Source of the DNA: Pseudomonadota bacterium
GTDB lineage: Bacteria > Pseudomonadota > Alphaproteobacteria > Rhizobiales > Phreatobacteraceae
DNA length: 64,000 bases
Direction: 5' to 3'
NCBI GenBank assembly: GCA_020161695.1
Contig: JAIUOO010000012.1
Span: 62,001-126,000 of the forward strand
The position numbers and the translations under genes are program-made. Positions 20,867-29,658 of this stretch are shown piece by piece. Position 1 is the stretch's first letter. Each line of letters begins with the position of its first letter. The notes under the pieces are model-generated. The model did no database searches and had not been told where the DNA came from. It was given only the letters and a program-made list of their open reading frames with translations.

Positions 20867-21163
20867 TCAGGCGAAGCCACGTTCCCATGGCACGATGCCC
20901 AGCGCGTGGGCGGCCTTCACCACCCGCTCAGGCTTGATCCCTTCATTCGCGGCAAAGGCCAGCAGAAGCGGCTCGTCGGACATCAGGTGTTCCATGACCG
21001 CGACGAGAAATCCGGGCGATGCGGCCGCAGCCCTGATTCCCCCGGGATCGATGCCCGCGAGGGACAAAAACCGCTCCAGCCGCTCGGGTTCGGCGGCGAG
21101 AAAGGCCAGAGCGTTCGCCGCGAGGCTCTCGGCAAGGTCCCGTTCACCCGGACGCAACGTCAT
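20867..21163 (-). CDS. DUF3572 protein
   Basis: 98 residues from the ATG at 21163, which follows AAGGACAAACC. An all-helical small cytosolic protein with LAESLAANALAFLAAEPERL, then FLSLAGIDPGGIRAAAASPG and a C terminus KPERVVKAAHALGIVPWERG. These match DUF3572, a family commonly found next to divK in Hyphomicrobiales. No biochemical function is known; the conserved neighbourhood (divergent from divK-pleD) hints at a cell-cycle link, which is only inference. Confidence 0.85.
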   Translation of the reverse strand: MTLRPGERDLAESLAANALAFLAAEPERLERFLSLAGIDPGGIRAAAASPGFLVAVMEHLMSDEPLLLAFAANEGIKPERVVKAAHALGIVPWERGFA

Positions 21164-21257
21164 GGTTTGTCCTTTTGTAAGGAATTCCAACTAGCTTGTC
21201 CGCCATCCGTCAACGCTCGGCAACCATGCCGGTGCGGCCCCGGCCCTGCGAGTTCCG

Positions 21258-21629
21258 ATGTCGAAGACTGTCATGATCGTCGAGGATAACGAGCTCAACA
21301 TGAAGCTCTTCCACGACCTTCTGGAAGCCAACGGCTACCGGACGATCCAGACTCGCAACGGCACCGAGGCGCTGGACCTCGCCCGCAATCACAAGCCCGA
21401 CCTGATCCTGATGGACATCCAGCTGCCGGAGATTTCGGGCCTGGATGTGACGCGCTGGATCAAGGAAGACGACACGATCCGGCACATTCCGATCATCGCG
21501 GTCACGGCCTTTGCAATGAAGGGCGACGAAGAACGCATCAGGGCAGGGGGCTGCGAGGCCTATCTGTCGAAGCCGATCTCGGTGGCGAAGTTCATCGAGA
21601 CCGTCCGTCATTTCCTCGGCGGATCATGA
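21258..21629 (+). CDS. divK: Cell-cycle response regulator DivK
   Basis: A 123-residue single-domain receiver. Acidic pocket Asp9/Asp10 ([19 protein letters not shown]), phospho-acceptor Asp53 ([13 protein letters not shown]), Thr in [11 protein letters not shown] and Lys in YLSKPIS are all present. The sequence is very close to DivK of Caulobacter/Brucella, the diffusible regulator that with PleC and DivJ controls CtrA activity and cell polarity. pleD follows 16 bases downstream in the same orientation, the standard arrangement. Confidence 0.96.
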   Translation: MSKTVMIVEDNELNMKLFHDLLEANGYRTIQTRNGTEALDLARNHKPDLILMDIQLPEISGLDVTRWIKEDDTIRHIPIIAVTAFAMKGDEERIRAGGCEAYLSKPISVAKFIETVRHFLGGS

Positions 21630-21645
21630 GAAGGCGATTGCAGCG

Positions 21646-23019
21646 ATGACCGCACGTGTTCTTGTCGTCGACGACATACTCGCCAATGTGAAGTTGCTCG
21701 AGGCGCGCCTGTCCGCCGAGTATTTCGACGTGATCACGGCCATGTCGGGCCCTGAAGCGCTGTCGATCTGCGAACGCGCCCAGTGCGACATCGTGCTGCT
21801 CGACGTGATGATGCCGGAGATGGACGGGTTCGAGGTCTGCCGCCGCCTGAAGGCGAACCCGGCGACGCACCACATCCCGATCATCATGGTCACCGCGCTC
21901 GACCAGCCGTCGGACCGCATCCGCGGGTTGGAAGTGGGCGCCGACGACTTCCTGACCAAGCCGGTCAACGACCTCGCCCTGATCACGCGCGTGCGCTCGC
22001 TCGTGCGCCTGAAGATGATGCAGGACGAGCTTCGCATGCGCGCGGTCACGTCGCGCGAAATCGGCATGCGCGACCCGCTCGCCGAGGCCGTCGCGGAGAC
22101 CGGACTGAACGGCCGGATCCTGATCGTCGACGACCGCGCCTCGTCCCACGAGCGCATCGTCCAGGCGCTGAGCGCCCAGCATCAGGTCGAGGTGGAGCCG
22201 CGCGCCCAGGAGGCCCTGTTCAAGGCCGCCGAGGGCAATTTCGACATGATCATGGTGTCGCTCGGGCTTACCGATTTCGACCCGCTGCGGCTCTGTTCGC
22301 AGATCAGGTCGATCGACCGGACCCGCGGCCTGCCGATTCTGGTCATCGCCGAACCTGAAGACGAGGCGCGGCTGCTGCGCGGCCTCGACATCGGCGTCAA
22401 CGACTACCTGCTGCGGCCGATCGACCGCAACGAGATGGCCGCGCGCGTGCGCACGCAGGTGCGCAAGAAGCGCTACACCGAACGCCTGCGCGACAATGTC
22501 CAGCAGTCGATGGAGATGGCGATCACCGACGGGCTCACCGGCCTGCACAATCGCCGCTACATGGAGAGCCATCTCGGCACGCTGGTCGAGCAGGCCTCGA
22601 TGCGTGGCAAGCCGCTTTCCGTGCTGATTCTCGACATCGACTACTTCAAGGCGGTCAACGACACCTGGGGCCACGACGCTGGCGACGAGGTGCTGCGCGA
22701 ATTTGCCCAGCGCCTGCGCAAGAGCGTGCGCGGGATCGACCTTGCCTGCCGCCTCGGCGGCGAGGAGTTCGTGGTGGTCATGCCGGACACCGATGCCGGT
22801 GTCGCCTCGATCGTCGCCGAGCGCATACGCGCGCGCGTCGCGGGCGAGGCCTTCGCGATCCACAAGGGCGCGCGCGCGATCGACGTGACGGTCTCCATCG
22901 GCATGGCCCAGCGGCAGGCTGGCGATACCGAGGCGGACGAACTGGTGAAGCGCGCCGACCAGGCGCTCTATCGGGCCAAGCGCGACGGCCGCAACAGGGT
23001 GGTGCTGGATGCTGCGTGA
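21646..23019 (+). CDS. pleD: Diguanylate cyclase response regulator PleD
   Basis: 457 residues arranged REC-REC-GGDEF. REC1 has the full acceptor site (Asp53 in VLLDVMMPEMDGF). REC2 (about 160-275) has Ser at the acceptor position (MIMVSLGLTDFD), as expected for the dimerisation-only REC2 of PleD. The cyclase domain carries RLGGEEFVVVMPD with an upstream RGID (RxxD) inhibitory site five residues before GGEEF, so product inhibition by c-di-GMP is predicted. It makes c-di-GMP from two GTP during polar differentiation. Cotranscribed with divK. Confidence 0.95.
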   Translation: MTARVLVVDDILANVKLLEARLSAEYFDVITAMSGPEALSICERAQCDIVLLDVMMPEMDGFEVCRRLKANPATHHIPIIMVTALDQPSDRIRGLEVGADDFLTKPVNDLALITRVRSLVRLKMMQDELRMRAVTSREIGMRDPLAEAVAETGLNGRILIVDDRASSHERIVQALSAQHQVEVEPRAQEALFKAAEGNFDMIMVSLGLTDFDPLRLCSQIRSIDRTRGLPILVIAEPEDEARLLRGLDIGVNDYLLRPIDRNEMAARVRTQVRKKRYTERLRDNVQQSMEMAITDGLTGLHNRRYMESHLGTLVEQASMRGKPLSVLILDIDYFKAVNDTWGHDAGDEVLREFAQRLRKSVRGIDLACRLGGEEFVVVMPDTDAGVASIVAERIRARVAGEAFAIHKGARAIDVTVSIGMAQRQAGDTEADELVKRADQALYRAKRDGRNRVVLDAA

Positions 23020-23388
23020 GCCGTGTTCACCATAAGAATAAACCTTGCCGCTTTAGGTTAAGATCCGGTTTACCGGCTGTATCCTCTCGTCTTCATTGAA
23101 GCATCGGCCCGGGCTCGGGTAAGCTCCCGGCAGATCAGGACATGATCATCCCATCCGATGATCTGCGTTCGTCCTGGTCTTCATGCCCTGCGCGTCACCA
23201 GGTCCGCCGCATCTCCTGGTCCCGTAGGGTCGGCCGGTCGGGTTCGGCGCGGATGGCCTCTCCGCATAGCCGCAGGCCCGGCCGGCCACCTCGCTCCCCG
23301 AATGTACCGGATCTTCGCCGGGACCGGATCTGCGCACGGACCGGTCGCGTTGGACCGTGCCCTGCGACGCGCGGCGGCTCCCGATGCG
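23020..23388. other. Gene-poor stretch after pleD
   Basis: 369 bases with no supported gene. Short features only: a weak hairpin AACCT ... AGGTT (23041-23059) just after pleD, CCGGTTTACCGG nearby, and GATCAT ... ATGATC (23144-23163). Small open frames here have no homology I recognise and no good ribosome-binding sites. Confidence 0.4.
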
Positions 23389-23628
23389 CTAGCGGCGTCG
23401 CCGCACCCGCCTCATCCAGCAGAACCCGTAGAGGCCGGCGGCGAGGAGCAGAAGGGCCGGGCTGAGGGACAGCAGGAACATGCCCGGCGCGTGATCGAGC
23501 CTGTAGGAAGCGCAGCCCGACATGCGCCCGCAAATGCGGATGGAACCGAAATAGAACGTCAGCGCGATGATCGCCGCGCCAGTCGCCGCGATGCCGCCGA
23601 ACAGCCAGAGGGGCCAGGACTGGCGCAT
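23389..23628 (-). CDS. Small two-helix membrane protein
   Basis: 79 residues from the ATG at 23628, preceded by GGGAAGG. Two hydrophobic segments (about 5-28, LWLFGGIAATGAAIIALTFY, and 46-66, GMFLLSLSPALLLLAAGLYG) flank a loop with two cysteines (RICGRMSGC), and the protein ends WMRRVRRRR, so the C terminus is probably cytoplasmic. No family recognised. Codon use and the ribosome-binding site favour a real gene; it lies downstream of rpmG beyond a terminator-like hairpin. Confidence 0.5.
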   Translation of the reverse strand: MRQSWPLWLFGGIAATGAAIIALTFYFGSIRICGRMSGCASYRLDHAPGMFLLSLSPALLLLAAGLYGFCWMRRVRRRR

Positions 23629-23671
23629 GAGCCTTCCCGCTGTGCCTTCAACTCCCAGGGCCCGATACGAC

Positions 23672-23694
23672 AATGGCCCCGCGAGGGGGCCATT
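23672..23694 (-). terminator. rpmG terminator hairpin
   Basis: A perfect 9-bp stem AATGGCCCC / GGGGCCATT with a 5-base loop, 30 bases beyond the rpmG stop on the minus strand. It is followed by GTCGTAT, without a long T-run, so termination is likely but not textbook. Confidence 0.6.
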
Positions 23695-23724
23695 GGGAAC
23701 ATCCAGACGATCAGGGGCAGCCGA

Positions 23725-23892
23725 TCACTTGATCTTGGCTTCCTTGAACTCGACGTGCTTGCGCGCGACCGGGTCGTACTTCTTCATCGACAGCTTGTCG
23801 GTCATGGTCCGCGAGTTCTTCTTCGCGGTGTAGAAATAGCCCGTGTCGGCGGTCGAAACGAGTTTGATCTTGATGGTTGCGGCCTTGGCCAT
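23725..23892 (-). CDS. rpmG: 50S ribosomal protein L33
   Basis: A 55-residue ribosomal protein: [20 protein letters not shown], then [20 protein letters not shown] and [15 protein letters not shown]. It is the zinc-free (C-minus) form, since the four cysteines of the zinc-binding type are absent. GAGGACTTGCC precedes the ATG. Location downstream of divK-pleD is usual in Hyphomicrobiales, though here it is on the opposite strand. Confidence 0.97.
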   Translation of the reverse strand: MAKAATIKIKLVSTADTGYFYTAKKNSRTMTDKLSMKKYDPVARKHVEFKEAKIK

Positions 23893-24032
23893 GGCAAGTC
23901 CTCGCGGAAGGTCTGATTTCGGCGCCGGCCTCGGGAATAGCAGGCGATTGCCCGCTGCGTCGCCACCAGCTGATCGGGCGGGATGTGACAGGTCGCACCC
24001 GCGATGTCAAGGAAAAGCAGGGCGCAGGCCGT

Positions 24033-25496
24033 TCAGGCGTCGCTGAAGGCGGCTGCGATGCTTTCCGTGACCGCCTTCGGCTCCGCGAAGGCGCTGCCGT
24101 AGAGAATCAGCAGAGGCCCGCACCACTGCCCGGCGGCGAGTTCCTGCCCGAGGGCGGCGACCGTCGAGGCGATCACCACCTGATCCGCGCGCGTGGCATT
24201 GACCACCGCGACCGCCGGCGTATGCGGATCGAGACCTGTTCCGACCAGGCGCGCGGCCATGTCCAGCCAAGTGCCGCCGGCCATGTAGACGACCGTGGAC
24301 GCCGCGGGATCGGCGAGCGCGGGCCAATGGAGGTCGCTTGGCAGGCGGCCGTCTCGGCCGTGCGCGGTGACATATTGCAGCCGCCGGGCATGATCGCGGT
24401 GAGTGAGCGACAGGCCGAGCGCTGCGGATGCCCCCTGGGCGGCCGATATGCCGGGAACGACCTCGACGGGAATGCCCGCAGCCCCAGTGGCGGCGATTTC
24501 CTCGCCGGCCCGCCCGAAGATCATGGGGTCGCCAGACTTGAGGCGGACGACGCAACGACCTTCTCGGGCGAGGCGGATCACCAGCGCATTGATGTCCTCC
24601 TGCCGGCACGAGGGGCCGCGCCCGCGCTTGCCGGCCGAAATCCGGAGAGACTCACGCCGTGCGACATCAAGCACGGCGGAAGGCACCAGATCGTCATGGA
24701 CGATGACATCGGCCGACTGCAGCGCGCGGACGGCCTTCATCGTCAGCAGTTCGGGATCGCCGGGACCGGCGCCGACCAGCAGGATGCGCCCGCTCGTCAC
24801 TGCGGCTGCCGCCACGGCTTCGGATTCCAGCCGCTCCGCGAGCGCTGCGGTCGGCACCCGCTCCGGTTCGGCCAGCGCCTGCCGCGCGAACCGATCCCAG
24901 AACCGCCGACGTGCATGAAACGGCAAGGCGAGAGAGGCGAGCCATCCGCGCCATGCCTTTGCCGCCTCGGCCCAGCGTGCAAGCCCCTGCGGCAGGACCG
25001 CCTCGATGCGTGCACGGACAGCCTGGCCAAACACGGGAGCGGCGCCATCTGTCGAGATGCCGATGACCAGCGGCGAACGGTTGACGATGCCGCCGAACTG
25101 CACGTCGCAGAATTCCGGCTTGTCGATCACGTTGACCGGCACACCGGCGTTGCGGGCCGCGTCACGGAAGCGCGCGGCCTCAGCATCGCCCACCATCGCC
25201 CCGATCGCGAATGATGCACCGGTGAGGTCGCCGGGTTTCCACTCCAACGGATGAAGCGTGATCGCGCCGTTCGAAGCTTCCGCCAACGCGATCATGGCGC
25301 CGCAAGGCGAGCCCGCGAAGACCTCGACCCTGGCCCCGGCAGCCGCGAGCAGCTCCGCCTTCCAGACCGCCGCCTCGCTGCCACCGGCGACGACGACGCG
25401 CCGCCCTGCGAGCTTCAGGAAGACGGGCAGCACGGCGAGCGGGGCCATCCGCGGCGCATGGCCGGCTTTCGGGATGCGGAAGGCCGTCTCGGTCAT
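24033..25496 (-). CDS. cysG: Siroheme synthase CysG (uroporphyrin-III C-methyltransferase / precorrin-2 dehydrogenase-ferrochelatase)
   Basis: 487 residues with two modules. N-terminal (about 20-225): NAD-binding precorrin-2 dehydrogenase/ferrochelatase with GRRVVVAGGSEAAVWKAELL and ISTDGAAPVFGQAVRARIE. C-terminal (about 235-475): SUMT methyltransferase with GRILLVGAGPGDPELLTMKA, then AGKRGRGPSCRQEDIN, RLKSGDPMIFGRAGEE and EVVPGISAAQGASAALGLSL. It converts uroporphyrinogen III to siroheme, the cofactor of the reductase encoded two genes upstream, so it completes the operon. The spacing to the preceding gene is 10 bases. Confidence 0.95.
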   Translation of the reverse strand: MTETAFRIPKAGHAPRMAPLAVLPVFLKLAGRRVVVAGGSEAAVWKAELLAAAGARVEVFAGSPCGAMIALAEASNGAITLHPLEWKPGDLTGASFAIGAMVGDAEAARFRDAARNAGVPVNVIDKPEFCDVQFGGIVNRSPLVIGISTDGAAPVFGQAVRARIEAVLPQGLARWAEAAKAWRGWLASLALPFHARRRFWDRFARQALAEPERVPTAALAERLESEAVAAAAVTSGRILLVGAGPGDPELLTMKAVRALQSADVIVHDDLVPSAVLDVARRESLRISAGKRGRGPSCRQEDINALVIRLAREGRCVVRLKSGDPMIFGRAGEEIAATGAAGIPVEVVPGISAAQGASAALGLSLTHRDHARRLQYVTAHGRDGRLPSDLHWPALADPAASTVVYMAGGTWLDMAARLVGTGLDPHTPAVAVVNATRADQVVIASTVAALGQELAAGQWCGPLLILYGSAFAEPKAVTESIAAAFSDA

Positions 25497-25506
25497 GATG
25501 CCGTCC

Positions 25507-27114
25507 TCAATAGACGTCGGCCTGATAGCGGCCGGCCTTTTTCATCTCCTGCACATAGGCGACGGCTTCGTCGGGCGACCTGCCGCCATGACCTGAGATC
25601 ACGTCGACCAGCGCGGCCTCGACATCCTTCGCCATGCGCTTGGCGTCGCCGCAGATGTAGAGATGTGCGCCCTCGGAGAGCCAGCGCCACAGCTCGGCGC
25701 CGTTCTCGCGCATCCGGTCCTGCACGTAGATCTTCTCGGAGCCGTCGCGCGACCAGGCGAGCGACAGGCGGGTCAGCACGCCGGCCTTCTTCATCGCGTC
25801 CATCTCGTCGGCATAGAAGAAGTCCGTGGCCTGTCGCTGATGGCCGTAGAACAGCCAGTTGGGGCCCGTTGCCTTGTCCGCCCACCGGTCCTGCAGGAAG
25901 GCGCGGAATGGTGCGACGCCCGTGCCGGGGCCGACCATGACGACCGGCTTTGTCGGGTCGGCCGGCAGGGCAAAGGCATGGGCGCGCTGGACATAGGCGC
26001 GGACCTTGCCTCCGGGGGCAGCCCGTTCGCCGAGGAAGGTCGAGGCGACGCCGAGGCGCTTGCGCTTGTTGATCTGGTAGCGGACGGCATCGACCGTGAG
26101 CGAGACGCGGCCGGGATTGGCCCTGATCGACGAGGAGATCGAATAGAGCCGGGGCTGGAGCGGCTCCAGCGCCTCGACGAAAGCCTCGGGATGCGGGCGC
26201 ACGCCGGAGAACTTCTGGAGCACGGCGAGCACATCAAGCGTTTCGGCATCGCCATCCGGATCCTCGCCGGTGGCGAGTGCCCGGGCTTTCGCGCGCTGCG
26301 CGCCGCCGGTGAGGAAGGACAGAAGCTCGAACAGCGAATCCGGGGCAGGGGACAGCGACACGTCCTCCGTCAGGACATCACGTAACGGCCGCCCCCGCAC
26401 TTCCGTGACGTGGGAGGCGCCGAGCATGGCGATGATCTGGTCGACGAGGCCGAGGTCGTTGGTGGGAAAGAGCCCGAAGGCATCGCCAACGACATAGTCG
26501 AGACCGGCCTCGGCGAGGTCGAACTCAACATGAAAGGTGGCCTTTTCCGAACCTTCGGCGTTCAGCCGCTTGCGCGAGAGGAAGGTCACCTCCACAGGCG
26601 TCTCGCGTGACCGGCCGGGTACCGTCGCCGCAGCATGTTTTGCCGGCTCCGTTTCCGACGTGGCGGTGGGCGCGGCAGGCGCGGCGCCGATCTCGGCGGC
26701 CAGGCTCTTGAGGACCCGCATCGTGTCCTTGCCGCCGGGTACGCAGAGGTTCAGCCGTTCCTCCGATTTCAGCGCGAGGGCGTTGGCATAGTCGGCGCAG
26801 TTGTAGCCGCACTGGCCGCAGTCCTGCTGTGCCATGGCCGCCATCAGGCGCGGTGCCACAGGCTTGCCTTCGGCAAGCTTCATGCGCTCGCCGATCGCCA
26901 TGGACGGGTCGTGCCAGGGAGCGTCATCGTTGCTGGCGAGATCGGAGGACGGGCCGCCGATATCGGCTGGAGTTTCGATGGCGACCGCGCCGGGAACGCC
27001 GCCGGGGGCGAGAGCCGCCGAGAAGAAGCCGGACAGCCATTGGCGCTGCTCGACCGAGAAGGGCGCGGAGTCCGGGATCAGCGCGTAGATCTGCGTGGTC
27101 GGATGGGCGGTCAC
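25507..27114 (-). CDS. NADPH-dependent flavoprotein reductase with Fe-S domain (sulfite/nitrite reductase alpha-like)
   Basis: 535 residues from a GTG overlapping the stop of the reductase gene (GTGA). The order is: a poorly conserved N-terminal part; a Fe-S motif QQDCGQCGYNCADYANAL with Cys99, 102, 106 and a distal Cys124 in LCVPGG, resembling the FeS domain of RnfB-type proteins (PF04060); and a CysJ-like FAD domain (LYSISSS, about 323-329) with an NADPH domain (VGPGTGVAPFRAFLQ) ending KKAGRYQADVY. The flavodoxin/FMN domain of CysJ is missing, so the Fe-S cluster probably takes its place in passing electrons to the siroheme enzyme. Start chosen by the overlap. Confidence 0.88.
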   Translation of the reverse strand: MTAHPTTQIYALIPDSAPFSVEQRQWLSGFFSAALAPGGVPGAVAIETPADIGGPSSDLASNDDAPWHDPSMAIGERMKLAEGKPVAPRLMAAMAQQDCGQCGYNCADYANALALKSEERLNLCVPGGKDTMRVLKSLAAEIGAAPAAPTATSETEPAKHAAATVPGRSRETPVEVTFLSRKRLNAEGSEKATFHVEFDLAEAGLDYVVGDAFGLFPTNDLGLVDQIIAMLGASHVTEVRGRPLRDVLTEDVSLSPAPDSLFELLSFLTGGAQRAKARALATGEDPDGDAETLDVLAVLQKFSGVRPHPEAFVEALEPLQPRLYSISSSIRANPGRVSLTVDAVRYQINKRKRLGVASTFLGERAAPGGKVRAYVQRAHAFALPADPTKPVVMVGPGTGVAPFRAFLQDRWADKATGPNWLFYGHQRQATDFFYADEMDAMKKAGVLTRLSLAWSRDGSEKIYVQDRMRENGAELWRWLSEGAHLYICGDAKRMAKDVEAALVDVISGHGGRSPDEAVAYVQEMKKAGRYQADVY

Positions 27115-28895
27115 TCCGCGGCCTCCTTCATGGTCGCGAGAGCCGGGGTCACAAGGGCATCGAGCGCCTCGGCCTCGTGACGGAGGGTGAAGGTCTGGAA
27201 GCTCTCGTCGGGCCCGGCGCGGTGCGCGAGATAGGTCTTCAGCAGCGCCTCGACATGACGGGGCGCGTCCTCGGCCTTCACGGCTTTCCAGAGATAGCGG
27301 CCGATCCGCGCGTTCTCGGCGAAGCCCCCGCCCACCGCGATGTCGTAGCCCTCGACCGTGTCGCCATCCTCGTTGATCGGAACGCGCGCGCCGATCAAGC
27401 CGATATCGCCGATATAATGCTGCGCGCAGGAATGGTGGCAGCCGGTGAGGTGGATGTTGACGGGAACGTCGATGGCGACGCGTGCCTCGACGTGGTCGGC
27501 GATCTCCAGCGCGTGGCGTTTGGTGTTGGACGCCGCGAATTTGCAGCCGGCATTGCCGGTGCAAGCGACGAGGCCGGCGCGGATCGGCGTCACCGTCGTC
27601 GAGAGACCGAGTGCGGCAATGCGCGCCTCGACTGCCGCGACCCTGGCGTCGGGAATGCCGGAGAGGATGAGGTTCTGCCAGACGGTGAGCCTGACATCGC
27701 CGTCGCCGAGCTCCCGGGAAATGGCGGCGAGGCCGTCCGCCTGAGCGCGCGTGAGCTTGCCGACGTTCATCACCACGCCGATCCAGTTCAGGCCGGCCTG
27801 CTTCTGCTTGTGGACGCCGACATGGGCGTAGCGGTCGGTGGCGGGGCGCGGCGCGATGTGCGCCTCGTCGATCCGCGCGAGCTTGGCGCCGAGCTTCTCC
27901 TCGACCGCCGCGATGAACTTCTCGAAGCCCCAGGCATCGAGCACATATTTCAGCCGCGCCTTGTTGCGGTTGGATCGGTCGCCGTGATCGACGAAGACGC
28001 GCACGATGGCATCCGCGACGGCCGTTGCTTCGTCCGGCCGGCAGAAGGTCCCGGTCGGGCGGGCAAGGTCATGGTGGCCGGATATGCCGCCAAGCACGAT
28101 GCGCAGCCAGATGCCGGGCTCGGCGCCTGCGCCTTCCAGCACGTTCACCGCCTGGAAGCCGATATCGTTGGTCTCTTCCAGCGCCGGCGAGACACCCGCC
28201 CCGTCGAAGGAGACGTTGAACTTGCGGGGAAGGCCGTAGAGCACCCGCTCGTTCAGGATGTGGAAATGCCATTCGCGGCAGAGCGGCCGCGTGTCGATGA
28301 GTTCCTGCGCGTCGATCCCGGCAAGAGGCGAGCCCGTTACGTTGCGGATATTGTCCGCGCCGGAGCCCTTGGCGACGAGACCGAGATCGGCGAGGCCCTC
28401 CAGCAGCGCCTTGGCGCTTTCGGGGCGGATTTCGCGCATCTGAAGGTTCGCGCGCGTCGTGACGTGCAGGTAGTCGCCGCCGAATTCATGGGCGAGCGCA
28501 GCGCAGCCCGCGAGTTGGTGCGCCTTCAGGATGCCGTTCGGGATGCGCATGCGCAGCATGAAGCTGTCCTGCGCCGGAGCAACATTGAACAGCCCGAAAT
28601 AGCGCCAGCGGAAATTGTCCGGGGGCGGGGGCAGTTTGCCGGTCGCGGCCTCCGTGGTCAGGCGATGGAAGGCGTCGAACGGATGCTCGTCGCGCTTCCA
28701 CTTCTCCTGATCAACCAGCTTCTGGCCGGCCCTGGTCTGGGCATCCTGGGCGAGGAGGTGCGGCGCATCCGGACCGGTCGGCACGGCGGCCGAAGGCGTG
28801 GAGCCGCCAAGCCCGCCGACCGCACGGGAGGCGGCGGCACCTGCGACGAAACCCTCGAGATAGCGCTTCTGCTCGGCGCTGAAGTCCTGTGACAT
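27111..28895 (-). CDS. nirA: NirA-family siroheme nitrite/sulfite reductase
   Basis: A 594-residue hemoprotein with the siroheme/[4Fe-4S] ligands Cys445 and Cys451 (CTGNAGC) and Cys486 and Cys490 (CHHSC in HLTGCHHSCAQHYIGDIGL). Two nitrite/sulfite-reductase ferredoxin-like half-domains are present, the first with GLFNVAPAQDSFMLRMRIPN. It catalyses six-electron reduction of nitrite to ammonium or sulfite to sulfide. Members of this family with a linked CysG and diaphorase are usually assimilatory nitrite reductases, but nothing in the window (no nitrate reductase or transporter, no cys genes) settles the choice. First gene of a three-gene operon. Confidence 0.88.
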   Translation of the reverse strand: MSQDFSAEQKRYLEGFVAGAAASRAVGGLGGSTPSAAVPTGPDAPHLLAQDAQTRAGQKLVDQEKWKRDEHPFDAFHRLTTEAATGKLPPPPDNFRWRYFGLFNVAPAQDSFMLRMRIPNGILKAHQLAGCAALAHEFGGDYLHVTTRANLQMREIRPESAKALLEGLADLGLVAKGSGADNIRNVTGSPLAGIDAQELIDTRPLCREWHFHILNERVLYGLPRKFNVSFDGAGVSPALEETNDIGFQAVNVLEGAGAEPGIWLRIVLGGISGHHDLARPTGTFCRPDEATAVADAIVRVFVDHGDRSNRNKARLKYVLDAWGFEKFIAAVEEKLGAKLARIDEAHIAPRPATDRYAHVGVHKQKQAGLNWIGVVMNVGKLTRAQADGLAAISRELGDGDVRLTVWQNLILSGIPDARVAAVEARIAALGLSTTVTPIRAGLVACTGNAGCKFAASNTKRHALEIADHVEARVAIDVPVNIHLTGCHHSCAQHYIGDIGLIGARVPINEDGDTVEGYDIAVGGGFAENARIGRYLWKAVKAEDAPRHVEALLKTYLAHRAGPDESFQTFTLRHEAEALDALVTPALATMKEAAE

Positions 28896-28985
28896 CCGAT
28901 CCCCGTGTGGAGCGAGGGGCCGGCGTCATTGGCGGCCAGAAAGACTGGCCTCGTACAAAGCAAGAGGGGTGCCAGAACCATCAGG

Positions 28986-29003
28986 TCGCGAAAATACCCG
29001 CGA
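28986..29003. promoter_or_regulatory. Inverted repeat upstream of nirA operon
   Basis: TCGCG-N8-CGCGA lies about 90 bases before the nirA start, in the 260-base gap that separates nirA from the next minus-strand gene. It is a candidate operator for a nitrogen- or sulfur-responsive regulator. No matching regulator gene is in the window and no clear -35/-10 pair was found. Confidence 0.3.
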
Positions 29004-29155
29004 TCTCAGCATATTGTGGCGATCCGAGAGACTCGCTGCAATCCAGCGCAATGCGGCCGATTTAGGCTTGCCGCGATTCGGTGCCGCCGAATTGTGCAAT
29101 GCAGCAGCGAGCCCGCGTCGACGTGCCCGCACCGTAGTTGGGGCGCCAGTCGGGT

Positions 29156-29575
29156 CTATTTGCTGGCGGGCAGCGCCATCTGGGTCCACCAGGTGGTGAA
29201 TGTGCCGTCGGCATGGACGGTCACCCCGACACAACTGATGAACAGGCCCTTGTCGGCGATGATCGAGTCCGTGAACGTTCCGTCAGGCGAGGTGAACTTC
29301 AGCTTGCACTCGACGAGGCGGATGTTCTCAGGCCGCAGATCGAACGACACCGCGCCCTTCGCCGGCACTTTGGCAGCGATCTCGATCGGGCTTCGCCAGA
29401 AATCGTCACCCTGGGACAGGACGGCGAGAGCGACGTTCTTGATCGTTGACCTGCCGTTGTTCCTGATCTCGACGGCTCGGCTCTTCTTCCTGTCGACGAA
29501 GCAGTGGCCTGGAACAACGTCGCTCGGAACGGCAGCTGCTGTAACCATCCTCGTGGTTTTGACAGTATATCTCAT
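29156..29575 (-). CDS. Hypothetical protein, unusual composition
   Basis: 139 residues, predicted mainly beta: VDRKKSRAVEIRNNGRSTIK, then FDLRPENIRLVECKLKFTSP and ending FTTWWTQMALPASK. No clear signal peptide; the N terminus MRYTVKTTRMVTAAAVPSDV is only weakly hydrophobic. GGGGGGAC precedes the ATG. Codon third positions are visibly less GC-biased than in neighbouring genes, hinting at recent acquisition. It has four Cys-poor beta stretches typical of a small immunoglobulin-like or receptor-type domain (inference). No family recognised. Confidence 0.55.
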   Translation of the reverse strand: MRYTVKTTRMVTAAAVPSDVVPGHCFVDRKKSRAVEIRNNGRSTIKNVALAVLSQGDDFWRSPIEIAAKVPAKGAVSFDLRPENIRLVECKLKFTSPDGTFTDSIIADKGLFISCVGVTVHADGTFTTWWTQMALPASK

Positions 29576-29658
29576 GACCAGTCCCCCCGCAGTCCTTTCG
29601 AACAGTGCGGCGAGCCAGCAAGGTGGTCAATGTCCGGAGAAAACCGATACTGGCGACG

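Noticed and set aside
23146..23465. Overlapping short frames between pleD and the small membrane protein
   Set aside because: Several frames are open only because of high GC; none has a good start site or recognisable sequence.
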